A stretch of 35,036 nucleotides of DNA from CBDUUP01 sp965370435 (GTDB lineage Bacteria; Chloroflexota; Anaerolineae; Anaerolineales; UBA11579). The notes beneath the pieces are model-generated. The model was not told the DNA's origin and searched no databases. It saw only the letters and a program-made list of their open reading frames with translations. The stretch is from assembly GCA_965370435.1 (NCBI GenBank), contig CBDUUP010000006.1:1-35036 (forward strand), written 5' to 3'. The position numbers and the translations under genes were made by a program. This document shows, in pieces, positions 6,903 to 15,027 of the stretch (positions are counted from its first letter, which is position 1; every line of letters starts with the position of its first letter).

Positions 6903-9482
6903 TCAACACTCGCTAAAGGCGCAGGCATAGCACTTCCGGCAGCCCTCTTCGTTGACCACCGCGGCCTCCCCGCAGGCCGGGCAAAGGTCGCCAAAACGCA
7001 TACGAGGCTGATCGGGGTCATCCTCAGGATGAGCGGAGAGGATGTTGCCGTTGTCTCCGGTTTGTTGGTGCGCCTGGGAGGATTCGGCCGTTGACTTGAT
7101 ATACTCATCCAGCGCCTGAGAGACGCCGTCTGGCAGAGAGCGCACCCGGTTGGGTCCAAAACCGGTCGGACGCCCGCCGCCAATGCCGGATAGCTGCCGG
7201 ATGATCTCAACCATTCTAGCCCGCGGTTCCACCGGAGAGGCCAGGCGCAGCGTATACGAAACCAGACGCCCAATCGCCTCCGAGACCGCCGCCGTCTCCG
7301 ATCCAGCCTTGGAAGTATGGATGAACACCTCGAAGGGTTGCTGCCCGCCGTTCTCGCTGATGGTGACGAAAGTCTTGCCCAGCGGGGTGCTGATGCTGTA
7401 GGTGTAACCCGGCATGCAGCGGGGGCGCGGCTTCTTGGATTCATTCCAGATGGTCAGTTGATCTTCCTTCTTTTGGATTGGTTCTCCGTTTTCGCTTCCT
7501 CTTTCCCTGACGGTGGCTCTGGTCTCCAACACCACCTTATCTCTCGACCCGGTAATGTAGACCGTGATTCCCTTGCAGCCCAGTTCCCAGGCCAGCTTAT
7601 ACGCCATCGCCACGTCCTCTTCGGTGGCCTCGGCAGAGAAGTTGATGGTCTTGGAAAGGCTGTTGTCTAAAAAGACCTGCATAGCTCCCTGCATGCGGAC
7701 GTGCTCCTCCGCGGTGATGTCCCCAGAGATCACAAAGGTGTTGGCAATGTGCTCAGGCACTTCAGAGATACCCTGGCAGGTGCCGTATTCTAACACCTGA
7801 GCGATGATTTCACGGCGGGTTTCCTCATCCATACCGGACTCTAATAAAGCTTGTTCGAAAAGCGGGCTGGTATAGGTGAGTTGGATGTCATGTCCATTAT
7901 CGTCAACGTGGCGGGTATATGCCAGAGCAAAGACCGGCTCGCAGCCATACCCCTCGCAGCCGGACACAGTCGCAATCGTGCCGGTGGGCGCGATGGTGGT
8001 CTGCGCCGCATTGCGGATGCCGTGCGCCCGGAGGCCTTTGTCAACTTCGTCCCAGTTGACCGCCGGACGGCCATAATCTTGAGTATAAGGCATCAAGGGT
8101 TGGGGCGGTTCCCAGGTCACGTTTTTCGGATCGTAGATACTGCCTTCAATAGCCGGGAAAGAACCCCGCGCTTTCGCTCTTTCAATACTGGCCCTCATCG
8201 TGTGAAAGCGGATGAATTCCATCACCTGGGCCACAAATTCCTGGCCCTCCGAGGAGCCATAACGTATCCCGGCGTGGTACATCAGGTCGGCCAGGCCCAT
8301 CACGCCCAAGCCGATCCGCCGAGCGCGGTGGGCTGCCTCTTTCAGTTCGGGGACCGCCGGTACGTAGGCGTTGGCATCCACAACGTCATCCAGGAATCGG
8401 GCCGCAGTCACGACGCTCTGCCCTAGCTTCTCCCAGTCCACGCTTCCCTCTGGGCCGAAATATTGAGCCAGGTTGATCGAACCCAAGCAGCAATTCTCAT
8501 AAGGTCCCAGCCACTGCTCGCCGCAGGGGTTGGTAGCCTCCAATTGATAAAGGTGAGGGACGGGATTGGCGCGGTTGGCCGCGTCCAGAAAGAGCATTCC
8601 CGGCTCTCCATTGTGGTGCGCCTGGATCACGATTTTCTCGAACAAGGCCCGGGCGCGTACCCGCTTATGCACGAGGATTGAAATCCCAGCTTGTTCAGCT
8701 TGCTCCAAGGTGCCATCAAAACCCACGTAGCCAGGATCGTACACATCTGGATAGCGCAGTTCCCACCAGTCATCCCGTTCAACCGCCTGCATGAATGCGT
8801 CCGTAACCCCAACCGAGGTGTTGAAGTTGGTGATGGCGTTTTCGTCTGTTTTGCAGCTTATGAAGTCTTCAATATCGGGGTGGTCAACCCGCAGCACCGC
8901 CATATTCGCGCCTCGTCGGGTGCCGCCCTGGGCGATCTCTCCAAAGGCCTGGTCATAGACCCGCAAGAACCCCACCGGCCCGGTCGCCTGCCCGGCAGAA
9001 GATTTAACCAGCGTCCCCCGGGGGCGGAGTCGTGAAAACGAAAACCCATTGCCTCCGCCGGTCTGCTGGATCAAGGCTGCATTCCGCAGGGTTTCGAAAA
9101 TACCGGAGCCTATCCGTCCCATATCGTCTGAAACCGGCAGTACAAAACAAGCCGCCAATTGCCCCAGAGGGGTGCCTGCGCCGGTCCAGGTCGGTGAATT
9201 GGGGAAGAAAGATTTACTGGCCAAGAGTTGGTAATATTCCTGGGCAACCTGTATCACCTCGCTCTCCCAGGGTTTCCCCGCCAGAGCCACGTGGTAAGCC
9301 ACCCGCCAGAACGTCTCCTCCGCCGATTCGACCGGCTGGCCGTCGTGATCCCTGCGTGCGTAACGCCGTTTGAAGACCTTCATGGCGTTCTCGGTTAATT
9401 CAACTGTGGGCAAACCCTCGGGGAATGGAGGCGTAGGCAGAAGGCCATTCTCTTTTTTCTGGACAGAGGTGGTTTTCAACAT
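6903..9482 (-). CDS. nrdJ: Class II adenosylcobalamin-dependent ribonucleotide reductase
   Basis: This enzyme makes deoxyribonucleotides from ribonucleotides using adenosylcobalamin to generate the thiyl radical, and needs no oxygen. About 859 residues, normal for the long NrdJ form. The family signatures are visible: FFPNSPTW near residue 93, NPCGE at 318-322 with the radical Cys and the acid/base Glu, and APTGTIA in the C-terminal half. The C-terminus ends in a Cys-rich zinc-ribbon-like segment, CPACG then CRKCYACAFSEC, which probably shuttles electrons to the active site. ATG at 9482 has AGGAG 9 nt upstream; an in-frame TTG at 9485 is the alternative. It follows nrdR on the same strand with a gap of 76 nt, a classic regulator-target pair, so NrdR repression in response to (d)ATP is likely. 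It is the only reductase in the window. Confidence 0.97.
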   Translation of the reverse strand: MLKTTSVQKKENGLLPTPPFPEGLPTVELTENAMKVFKRRYARRDHDGQPVESAEETFWRVAYHVALAGKPWESEVIQVAQEYYQLLASKSFFPNSPTWTGAGTPLGQLAACFVLPVSDDMGRIGSGIFETLRNAALIQQTGGGNGFSFSRLRPRGTLVKSSAGQATGPVGFLRVYDQAFGEIAQGGTRRGANMAVLRVDHPDIEDFISCKTDENAITNFNTSVGVTDAFMQAVERDDWWELRYPDVYDPGYVGFDGTLEQAEQAGISILVHKRVRARALFEKIVIQAHHNGEPGMLFLDAANRANPVPHLYQLEATNPCGEQWLGPYENCCLGSINLAQYFGPEGSVDWEKLGQSVVTAARFLDDVVDANAYVPAVPELKEAAHRARRIGLGVMGLADLMYHAGIRYGSSEGQEFVAQVMEFIRFHTMRASIERAKARGSFPAIEGSIYDPKNVTWEPPQPLMPYTQDYGRPAVNWDEVDKGLRAHGIRNAAQTTIAPTGTIATVSGCEGYGCEPVFALAYTRHVDDNGHDIQLTYTSPLFEQALLESGMDEETRREIIAQVLEYGTCQGISEVPEHIANTFVISGDITAEEHVRMQGAMQVFLDNSLSKTINFSAEATEEDVAMAYKLAWELGCKGITVYITGSRDKVVLETRATVRERGSENGEPIQKKEDQLTIWNESKKPRPRCMPGYTYSISTPLGKTFVTISENGGQQPFEVFIHTSKAGSETAAVSEAIGRLVSYTLRLASPVEPRARMVEIIRQLSGIGGGRPTGFGPNRVRSLPDGVSQALDEYIKSTAESSQAHQQTGDNGNILSAHPEDDPDQPRMRFGDLCPACGEAAVVNEEGCRKCYACAFSEC

Positions 9483-9558
9483 CAATACAGGCTCCTGTTA
9501 CCTCAAACTAAAATGAATAATAAATCAACACCCCGTCAAAAATCTGCGGTCTGGAAAA

Positions 9559-10011
9559 TTATCCCTCTAGCAGACGGTCTATTTCGCCGCGCAGGGACTG
9601 GAGGTCATCCAAACCCAAATATACGATTGCATAGCGAATGTAAGCAATATGGTCTAGGTCTTTCAATCCGGCGATCACCATGTCCCCCACCACACGAGAC
9701 GACACTTCCGCACGCCCCATGGTCTGCAAAGCAGCTTCGATCTCACCCACCAGGCGTTCAATCTCCGCCGCAGAGACCGGGCGTTTGGCGCAAGAAATTC
9801 GGATACCCCGGATGAGTTTATCCCGGTTGAATTCCTCCCGTGTGCCGTCCTGCTTGATGAGCAAAGGAGTCGCCAGGATCGAGCGTTCGTAAGTGGTATA
9901 TCGCTGCTCACAGTCTTTGCACTGGCGGCGTCGGCGGATACCGCCTCGGCTATCGTGAGTTGTGTCTATGACCTTGGAACCGATTTGGCTCTGACAATGT
10001 GGACAAAGCAT
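9559..10011 (-). CDS. nrdR: Transcriptional regulator NrdR
   Basis: NrdR is the ATP/dATP-sensing repressor of ribonucleotide reductase genes. At 150 residues it has the standard length. The N-terminal zinc ribbon uses C3, C6, C31 and C34 (CPHC and CKDC), with the Arg-rich stretch IRRRRQ just before the second pair, which contacts DNA. The C-terminal ATP-cone domain begins near residue 45 with TPLLIKQDGTREEFNRDK. The gene is first in the nrdR-nrdJ-kinase unit and is driven by the promoter at 10099-10127. Autoregulation is common in the family; possible palindromic sites lie in its leader, though they do not match the usual NrdR box well. Confidence 0.97.
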   Translation of the reverse strand: MLCPHCQSQIGSKVIDTTHDSRGGIRRRRQCKDCEQRYTTYERSILATPLLIKQDGTREEFNRDKLIRGIRISCAKRPVSAAEIERLVGEIEAALQTMGRAEVSSRVVGDMVIAGLKDLDHIAYIRYAIVYLGLDDLQSLRGEIDRLLEG

Positions 10012-10035
10012 AAGTTGTTGAGTATTGAACGAGCA

Positions 10036-10056
10036 AACCCCCGCATATGGGGGGTT
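10036..10056. promoter_or_regulatory. G/C palindrome in the nrdR leader, possible operator
   Basis: AACCCCC (10036-10042) and GGGGGTT (10050-10056) form a perfect 7-bp dyad around GCATATG. A weaker element, ACATCTAGGGCTATGT (10074-10089), overlaps the predicted transcription start. The outline (AC at the edges, ATAT at the centre) loosely recalls NrdR boxes, but the centres are about 35 nt apart and the consensus fit is poor. Confidence 0.35.
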
Positions 10057-10098
10057 CCTTAGTTAGTACCCGTACATCTAGGGCTATGTGAGACGATT

Positions 10099-10127
10099 AT
10101 TTTAGCACATTTGGGCAATAATAGCAA
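10099..10127 (-). promoter_or_regulatory. Sigma-70 promoter of the nrdR-nrdJ unit
   Basis: On the minus strand TTGCTA (10127-10122) is followed after exactly 17 nt by TAAAAT (10104-10099). Transcription would begin near 10092, giving a leader of about 80 nt containing both palindromic elements. Confidence 0.6.
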
Positions 10128-10136
10128 TCCCTAGCG

Positions 10137-10161
10137 CCTTAAAATATTGAATATTTTAAGG
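10137..10161. repeat. Perfect AT-rich inverted repeat
   Basis: CCTTAAAATATT (10137-10148) and its exact inverse AATATTTTAAGG (10150-10161) flank a single G. It lies just upstream of the nrdR promoter and at the 5' side of the structured region on the plus strand. It could be a regulator site or part of the RNA; nothing further decides. Confidence 0.7.
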
Positions 10162-10163
10162 TT

Positions 10164-10320
10164 GGGGCGCATAACAACCCCGGTCTCCCCGTGGGAAAGC
10201 AATCACGGGGAGACCGGAAACCGGCAGCCGTCGATCACCGGGAGGAGGTTCCGGCGATCTCTGGCCTGCTAACATCCAGGAGAGGAGGCGGCGCCCCTTC
10301 ATGGGGGGCCTTTTCCTCTT
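10164..10320 (+). ncRNA. Candidate structured non-coding RNA ending in a terminator
   Basis: No gene fits here, but the plus strand folds well by eye. A closing stem GGGGCGC (10164-10170) with GCGCCCC (10291-10297) encloses three hairpins. The first is a perfect 14-bp stem (10180-10193 with 10204-10217). The second is GATC-A-CCGG with CCGG-C-GATC (10233-10259). The third is a shorter stem around 10260-10281. The 3' strand of the closing stem is shared with the terminator-like hairpin at 10290-10310, so the two are mutually exclusive, as in riboswitches. I see no good plus-strand promoter, and no plus-strand gene follows (ftsZ is antisense). It does not match cobalamin, SRP, 6S, RNase P or tmRNA landmarks that I know. 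Confidence 0.4.
10290..10320 (+). terminator. Plus-oriented terminator-like hairpin downstream of ftsZ
   Basis: GGCGCCCC (10290-10297), loop TTCAT, GGGGGGCC (10303-10310) with one mismatch, then TTTTCCTCTT. The T tract is only on the plus strand, so it would stop plus-strand RNA, not the ftsZ message, which reads the other way. Confidence 0.55.
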
Positions 10321-10350
10321 GGCATAGGATTATCCTTTCATTCGTTTAGT

Positions 10351-11484
10351 CTAGCGATTGCGATTCTTGCGCAGGAAAGTGGGAATATCCAGGTCTTCGG
10401 TATTGAAGGCTGGGGGTTGTTCCTGGCGTATTTCCGCGCCCACGCTGACGCTCTCGGTAGGACGAGCCTGGGGCATGCGCACTGCGCCTGCCTGAGGTTG
10501 TTCCAGGAAACGGCGGGGCATAAAGGCTCGTTCAAAGCCGGTGGCGATCACCGTAATGCGCATCGCTTCACCCATCTCTGGGTCAATGACCGCGCCGAAG
10601 ATCAGGTTGACGTCCGGGTGGGCGGTTTCCTTGATAATGGCCGCAGCCTCGTTGACCTCGTACAAGGTCAGGTCCGACCCGCCAGTCACGTTGAACAAGA
10701 TGCCCCGGGCGCCGTCAATGGTGATGTCCAGCAGTTCGCTGGAGATGGCCTGCTCGGCGGCCTTGCGTGCCCGGTCCTCGCCGGTGGCGGAACCTACCGC
10801 CATCAACGCCGCCCCGCCCTCCGACATGATGGTGCGCACGTCGGCGAAGTCCAGGTTGATCAAACCGGGGACGGTGATCAACTCGGAAATGCCCTGGATG
10901 CCTTGGCGCAGCACGTCATCCGCGATGCTGAAGGCTTCCTGCAGGCTGGCGCGCTTATCCACAATTTGCAGCAGCCGGTCATTGGGGATCACGATCAAGG
11001 TATCCACTTGCTCCTTGAGTTTGGAGATCCCCGCTTCGGCGTTCTGCACCCGCTTGGCGCCCTCGAAAGTGAAGGGGCGGGTGACAACGCCGATGGTCAG
11101 CGCGCCAACCTCGCGGGCGATCTGCGCCACGATGGGCGAGGCCCCAGTTCCGGTGCCGCCGCCGATCCCGGCGGTGATGAAGACCATGTCGGTGCCCTTG
11201 AGGACTTCGTAAAGCTCCTCGGCGGACTCTTCAGCAGCCTTCTGGCCTACATCCGGGTCGCCGCCCGAGCCGAGGCCGCGGGTCAGCTTATCGCCTACCC
11301 GCACCCGAAGCTGGGCCTTGGAAAGCATAAGGGCCTGGGCGTCGGTGTTGACCGCCAGGAATTCGATGCCCTGCACGCCTTCTTCGATCATCCGATTGAC
11401 GGCGTTGCATCCTCCGCCGCCCACACCGACTACTTTGATGCGGGCAAAGGACTCTGCCTGGTTCATGGGGGTGTTCGGTTGCAT
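10351..11484 (-). CDS. ftsZ: Cell division protein FtsZ
   Basis: This is the tubulin-like GTPase that forms the Z-ring. Residues 1-330 hold the GTPase core, with the signature GGGTGTG at 108-114, the NTDAQAL loop near 46, and the T7 synergy-loop segment LDFADV. The C-terminus has the conserved tail DLDIPTFLRKNRNR, the docking peptide for FtsA and other partners, joined by a short linker of about 45 residues. 377 residues is normal. AGGAGG lies 8 nt before the ATG. It is the last gene of the dcw cluster, separated from ftsA by a palindromic spacer that may alter its expression relative to ftsA. Confidence 0.98.
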   Translation of the reverse strand: MQPNTPMNQAESFARIKVVGVGGGGCNAVNRMIEEGVQGIEFLAVNTDAQALMLSKAQLRVRVGDKLTRGLGSGGDPDVGQKAAEESAEELYEVLKGTDMVFITAGIGGGTGTGASPIVAQIAREVGALTIGVVTRPFTFEGAKRVQNAEAGISKLKEQVDTLIVIPNDRLLQIVDKRASLQEAFSIADDVLRQGIQGISELITVPGLINLDFADVRTIMSEGGAALMAVGSATGEDRARKAAEQAISSELLDITIDGARGILFNVTGGSDLTLYEVNEAAAIIKETAHPDVNLIFGAVIDPEMGEAMRITVIATGFERAFMPRRFLEQPQAGAVRMPQARPTESVSVGAEIRQEQPPAFNTEDLDIPTFLRKNRNR

Positions 11485-11549
11485 ATTCGTGCCTCCTCAA
11501 CAATTTGGTAAATAGTTGCGTAGTTGATTAGTTAGATAGTTGCTTAATT

Positions 11550-11608
11550 ATCAGGTAATTAGGTAATCAGGTTTAGTTTCCTAATACCTAGTTACCTAAT
11601 TGCCTGAT
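11550..11608. repeat. Palindromic spacer repeat, copy 2 (ftsZ-ftsA gap)
   Basis: The arms 11550-11571 and 11587-11608 are inverted copies matching at 19 of 22 positions around a 15-nt loop. The shared core is AATTAGGTAA. The stem could form in the ftsA-ftsZ message directly after the ftsA stop. It belongs to the same type as 6762-6895 and 27957-28039. Confidence 0.8.
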
Positions 11609-11615
11609 TACTTTC

Positions 11616-12857
11616 TCACGGTAAGAGCCTCTTGAGCCATTCCTTGAATTTAGCCATGTTGATACTATCTCCGGTTTCTACCTTTTGGCGGCGGACCATG
11701 GGCTGCACCATCATCGCCTCGTCCATCAGGATTCCCCAGTCCAACAGCCCTACGCTGGTGGAATAGGCGGGGGAATGGAGTTGATCGGTCATCCCCACCA
11801 GGTTCTGGGGTTGGGCATTGCGCACCGGCAGCCGCATGGTCCGGCTGGCCAGGTCTCGAATGCCCGGCAGTTCCGAAGAGCCGCCCGTCAGCACCACCCC
11901 CGCGGGGAGCAGCCCATCATAGCCAGAGCGTTTGATCTCCTGCAAGAGCAGGCTGAAGATCTCCTCCACCCGGGACTCGATAATGTGGGTCAGTTCCCGG
12001 CGGTTGACCTGCACCGGACTATCAGCGCCGAAGGGACGGATGGTGAAGCTCTCCTCCGGGGAGATCGCTTCGGTCAGGGCGTGGCCGTGGCGGACTTTGA
12101 CCTCTTCCGCCTGCGAAATCGGCAAGCGCAGGCCGTGGGCGATGTCTGAGGTGACGTGGTTGCCGCCTACAGCTAATACCATAGTATGGTAAATATCGCC
12201 TTCAATATAAATCGCCAGATCGGTTGTGCCGCCGCCAATGTCGCAGACCACCACACCCATCTCTCGTTCGGTTTCGGTCAACACCACCTCTCCAGACGCA
12301 AGTGGGTTGAGGACGAACTGGCTGACTTCTATTCCGGAGTCTGCCAGGGCTTGGCGCAAGTTATCCACTGTGGCCGCCGCGGCGGTGATGATGTGGGCTT
12401 CCACCTCCAATCGGTAGCCGTGCATGCCCTGGGGAGCACGGATGCCATCCTGCCCGTCCACGGTGAAGCCGCGCTGGATGACGTGGATGACTTCCCGGTT
12501 GTGGGGGATGGCAACAGCCCGGGCCGAGTCCATCGCTCGGGCCATGTCGTCATCATCGATCACCCGCCCGGTGATCCCGGCCCAACCCCGGCTGTTGACC
12601 GAGGCGACGTGCGAACCGGCCAAACTTATCAATCCCGAAGAGATCTCCAGGCCGGAGGTGCGCTGCGCCTTATCCACCGAACGGGAAATGGCTCGAGAAG
12701 CGGCGGCGATATCCACCACGGTGCCTTTTTTCATCCCCTGGGAAGGCTCGATTCCCACGCCCAAGATGCGCATGCGGCCCTGGCCCTCAATTCGGGCGAC
12801 CAGGGTGCATACCTTGGTGGTGCCAACATCTATTCCAATGACGATTGGGGCATCCAT
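11616..12857 (-). CDS. ftsA: Cell division protein FtsA
   Basis: FtsA is the actin-like ATPase that tethers FtsZ to the membrane. Visible signatures are IGIDVGTTKV (phosphate 1, near residue 8), VCDIGGGTTDLAIY (phosphate 2, near 205) and VVLTGGSSELPGI (adenosine motif, near 335). The inserted SHS2/1C region follows the first lobe. The C-terminus FKEWLKRLLP is an amphipathic membrane-targeting helix, as expected. 413 residues is normal. GGAG lies 9 nt before the ATG. The start is 3 nt after the ftsQ stop, so the pair is probably translated together. Confidence 0.97.
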   Translation of the reverse strand: MDAPIVIGIDVGTTKVCTLVARIEGQGRMRILGVGIEPSQGMKKGTVVDIAAASRAISRSVDKAQRTSGLEISSGLISLAGSHVASVNSRGWAGITGRVIDDDDMARAMDSARAVAIPHNREVIHVIQRGFTVDGQDGIRAPQGMHGYRLEVEAHIITAAAATVDNLRQALADSGIEVSQFVLNPLASGEVVLTETEREMGVVVCDIGGGTTDLAIYIEGDIYHTMVLAVGGNHVTSDIAHGLRLPISQAEEVKVRHGHALTEAISPEESFTIRPFGADSPVQVNRRELTHIIESRVEEIFSLLLQEIKRSGYDGLLPAGVVLTGGSSELPGIRDLASRTMRLPVRNAQPQNLVGMTDQLHSPAYSTSVGLLDWGILMDEAMMVQPMVRRQKVETGDSINMAKFKEWLKRLLP

Positions 12858-12860
12858 CGG

Positions 12861-13856
12861 TCAGCGCTCCATCCGGTAAAAAGGCGTATGTAGATACTCT
12901 AAACTAATCAATGCGGGCCGAATATTTTTCTCGTTCAAGACCTCGACCAGGGTCTGGTAGATCTGCAAGCGGGTCACCATATCTTCCCCGGTGTTGCCAA
13001 AGAAGACCTGCCAACCCTGGGGGTCTTCCCAGCCCAGCCCATGCTCGGGGTCAAATAAAATGGGCGCTCCGGCCGGGGCCTGGCTGTCCACGATCAATAT
13101 CGCGGTGACCAGTTCCACGGTCAGGAAGCGGGGGGCGACTTCTTCTGCTTCTTCGTCCTGCGCTAAATCGGGCGGCGAACCTAAGGCATGAACCTTCACC
13201 AAGCCCTCGACTTCGCCGCGGGGCAGAAATGCGATCCCATCGGCATCGATCCAAATGATCACTTCGCCTTGCAGCCAGACGATCAACGGTTTCCGCTCTT
13301 CAACCAGGGCGATCACCCGGGAGGGGAAACCCACCTTCAGAACAACGCTGGACAGCTCTGGAAAGGCTTGCTGCAAGTTCCACGCCAGCGATTCTGGATC
13401 CAAACCGAAGACTGGCCGTCCGGTAATATTCAACACCCGGTTCACCTCTTCCGGGGTCAGCCTTTCAGCGCCGGCCAATTCCACCGTCCCTACCTGGAAT
13501 GCTGGCGCAGACCACATCCAATACACCAGGACCGCCAATGAGACCACCATCAGGCCGGAGACTCCCCGCCAACCAAACCGCACCACCGGCAGGGAGGGCA
13601 AACCCACCTCCGCGCCGGGCACATCCAGAGCAAAGTGTATTTTCCGGCGTTCCTGTTTCCGCCGCTTGGGGCGGGAACGGGAGGACGGAACCGCGGCCTT
13701 GCGCCCGCGCACAAAGGTCGGCGGCATCGCGCCGAGCGAGGCCATGCTCCCGCCGCGTTTCTTCTGCCGGGAGACCGGCTTGGGTTTGCGCTGCGCCTTT
13801 CGCTGCCGGATGATCTCGGCGCGGGTGAGCGGGATGGCGGCTTTCTTGCGGGCCAT
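12861..13856 (-). CDS. ftsQ: Cell division protein FtsQ/DivIB
   Basis: FtsQ is a bitopic membrane protein of the divisome that recruits or regulates FtsL and FtsI. The order is a basic cytoplasmic tail of about 95 residues (KPKPVSRQKKRGG, RPKRRKQERRK), one membrane helix (GLMVVSLAVLVYWMW), then the POTRA domain starting FQVGTVELAGAERLTPEEV, then the beta domain. The tail is longer and more basic than in E. coli FtsQ. I chose the ATG at 13856, 4 nt after the ddl stop, with AGGAGAG about 12 nt upstream; a longer in-frame start at 13928 would overlap ddl. Confidence 0.92.
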   Translation of the reverse strand: MARKKAAIPLTRAEIIRQRKAQRKPKPVSRQKKRGGSMASLGAMPPTFVRGRKAAVPSSRSRPKRRKQERRKIHFALDVPGAEVGLPSLPVVRFGWRGVSGLMVVSLAVLVYWMWSAPAFQVGTVELAGAERLTPEEVNRVLNITGRPVFGLDPESLAWNLQQAFPELSSVVLKVGFPSRVIALVEERKPLIVWLQGEVIIWIDADGIAFLPRGEVEGLVKVHALGSPPDLAQDEEAEEVAPRFLTVELVTAILIVDSQAPAGAPILFDPEHGLGWEDPQGWQVFFGNTGEDMVTRLQIYQTLVEVLNEKNIRPALISLEYLHTPFYRMER

Positions 13857-13860
13857 GCGG

Positions 13861-14982
13861 TTATGTGTCTCTCCTGAATTGGTGGCTGGTGCGGTCACGG
13901 TCGGCTTTCCGCTCCAGGCCCAATTCAATCAAACGGTCCAGCAATTTAATATAAGGCAGGCCGCTGGCTTCCCAGAGCTTGGGATACATGCTGATCTGGG
14001 TGAAGCCGGGCATGGTATTCAATTCGTTGATATAAACCTCGCCGCTTTCTTTTTCGTAGAAGAAATCAACCCGGGCCAATCCGGCCAGGTCAATGGCCTT
14101 GAAGGCTCTTACAGCCAGGCCGCGGATGCGTTCCGCGGTCTCTTCGGGAATGCGGGCGGGGATGAAAAGCTCGGAGCGGTCGTCGTGGTATTTGGCTTCG
14201 TAGCTGTAAAAATCAGCCTCCGGGACGATCTCGCCGCAGATGGAAGCCTCGGGGTCATCGTTGCCCAACACGCTGACCTCGATTTCACCGGCCTCCACCG
14301 CTCGTTCGATCAAGATGCGGCGGTCGTATTGAGCCGCTTCCAGCAGCCCTTCCACCAGGTCCGAGCGGCTGCGGCACTTGCTGATGCCCACCGAAGACCC
14401 CAGATTGGCGGGTTTGGTGAACATGGGGTAGGAGAAGGCTTCCTCTGCGCGGGCGATGATGTCATCCATACTGGCGTCCAATTCGCTGCGCAGCGCCAAC
14501 ACCGACTCCACAACCGGGATATCGTTGGCTATCATCACATCCTTGAAGACCGCCTTGTCCATCCCCAGCGCCGAACCCAGCACACCCGCCCCGACGTAAG
14601 CCATCCCCGCCATCTCCAACAGCCCTTGCAGGGTGCCGTCCTCTCCGAAGGTGCCGTGCAGCGCTGGGAAAATCACGTCCAGGTCGGTCAGGAATTCGAG
14701 CATTTCTCCATTTTCGCCGGGCAAGATGCGCCGCAGGCCCGTGCGGGAGGGATCCGGCAGCAGCGTGGCGGGGGTCAACGCCTCGGTGCGTTCACCCTGC
14801 AGAGCTTCCAACGCTCCCTCCCCCACCAGCCAAACGCCCTGGCGGGTGATGCCGATCTGGGTCACGTCATATTTGGTCTTGTCCAGCGAATCGATCACCG
14901 AGCGCGCCGACATCAGCGAGACGGCATGCTCACCAGAACGACCTCCGAACATCACTCCTAGACGTAACTTTGTATTTTTCAT
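13861..14982 (-). CDS. ddl: D-alanine--D-alanine ligase
   Basis: This ATP-grasp ligase makes the D-Ala-D-Ala dipeptide used by MurF. Family motifs include GGRSGEHAVSLMSA (residues 14-27), HGTFGEDGTLQGLLE, KPANLGSSVGISK in the ATP-grasp lid, and ARVDFFYEKESGEVYINELNTMPGFT near the C-terminus with metal and substrate ligands. FYSYEAKY keeps the Tyr of ordinary D-Ala-D-Ala ligases, and nothing suggests a D-Ala-D-Lac (Van-type) enzyme. 373 residues is normal. It lies between murB and ftsQ, the position seen in many dcw clusters. The ribosome-binding site is weak. Confidence 0.96.
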   Translation of the reverse strand: MKNTKLRLGVMFGGRSGEHAVSLMSARSVIDSLDKTKYDVTQIGITRQGVWLVGEGALEALQGERTEALTPATLLPDPSRTGLRRILPGENGEMLEFLTDLDVIFPALHGTFGEDGTLQGLLEMAGMAYVGAGVLGSALGMDKAVFKDVMIANDIPVVESVLALRSELDASMDDIIARAEEAFSYPMFTKPANLGSSVGISKCRSRSDLVEGLLEAAQYDRRILIERAVEAGEIEVSVLGNDDPEASICGEIVPEADFYSYEAKYHDDRSELFIPARIPEETAERIRGLAVRAFKAIDLAGLARVDFFYEKESGEVYINELNTMPGFTQISMYPKLWEASGLPYIKLLDRLIELGLERKADRDRTSHQFRRDT

Positions 14983-14996
14983 ATCTCGTTTGCGTT

Positions 14997-15018
14997 GAAC
15001 GTTTGAACGTTTAACGTT
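14997..15018. repeat. AACGTT palindrome tandem repeat
   Basis: GAACGTTT is repeated twice, followed by AACGTTAT, so the palindrome AACGTT occurs at 14998, 15006 and 15013. It nearly fills the gap between murB and ddl. Confidence 0.75.
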
Positions 15019-15027
15019 ATTTCGCTT

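Noticed and set aside
10137..10320. Cobalamin riboswitch, 6S, SRP, tmRNA or RNase P RNA
   Set aside because: None of the conserved sequence landmarks of these RNAs is visible, and for nrdJ the element is upstream of the nrdR promoter rather than in a leader.
10417..11511. 364-residue plus-strand open frame
   Set aside because: It is antisense to ftsZ, which is certain.
13255..14961. 568-residue plus-strand open frame opposite ftsQ and ddl
   Set aside because: It is the antisense shadow of two well-supported genes in high-GC DNA; its translation has no recognisable domain.
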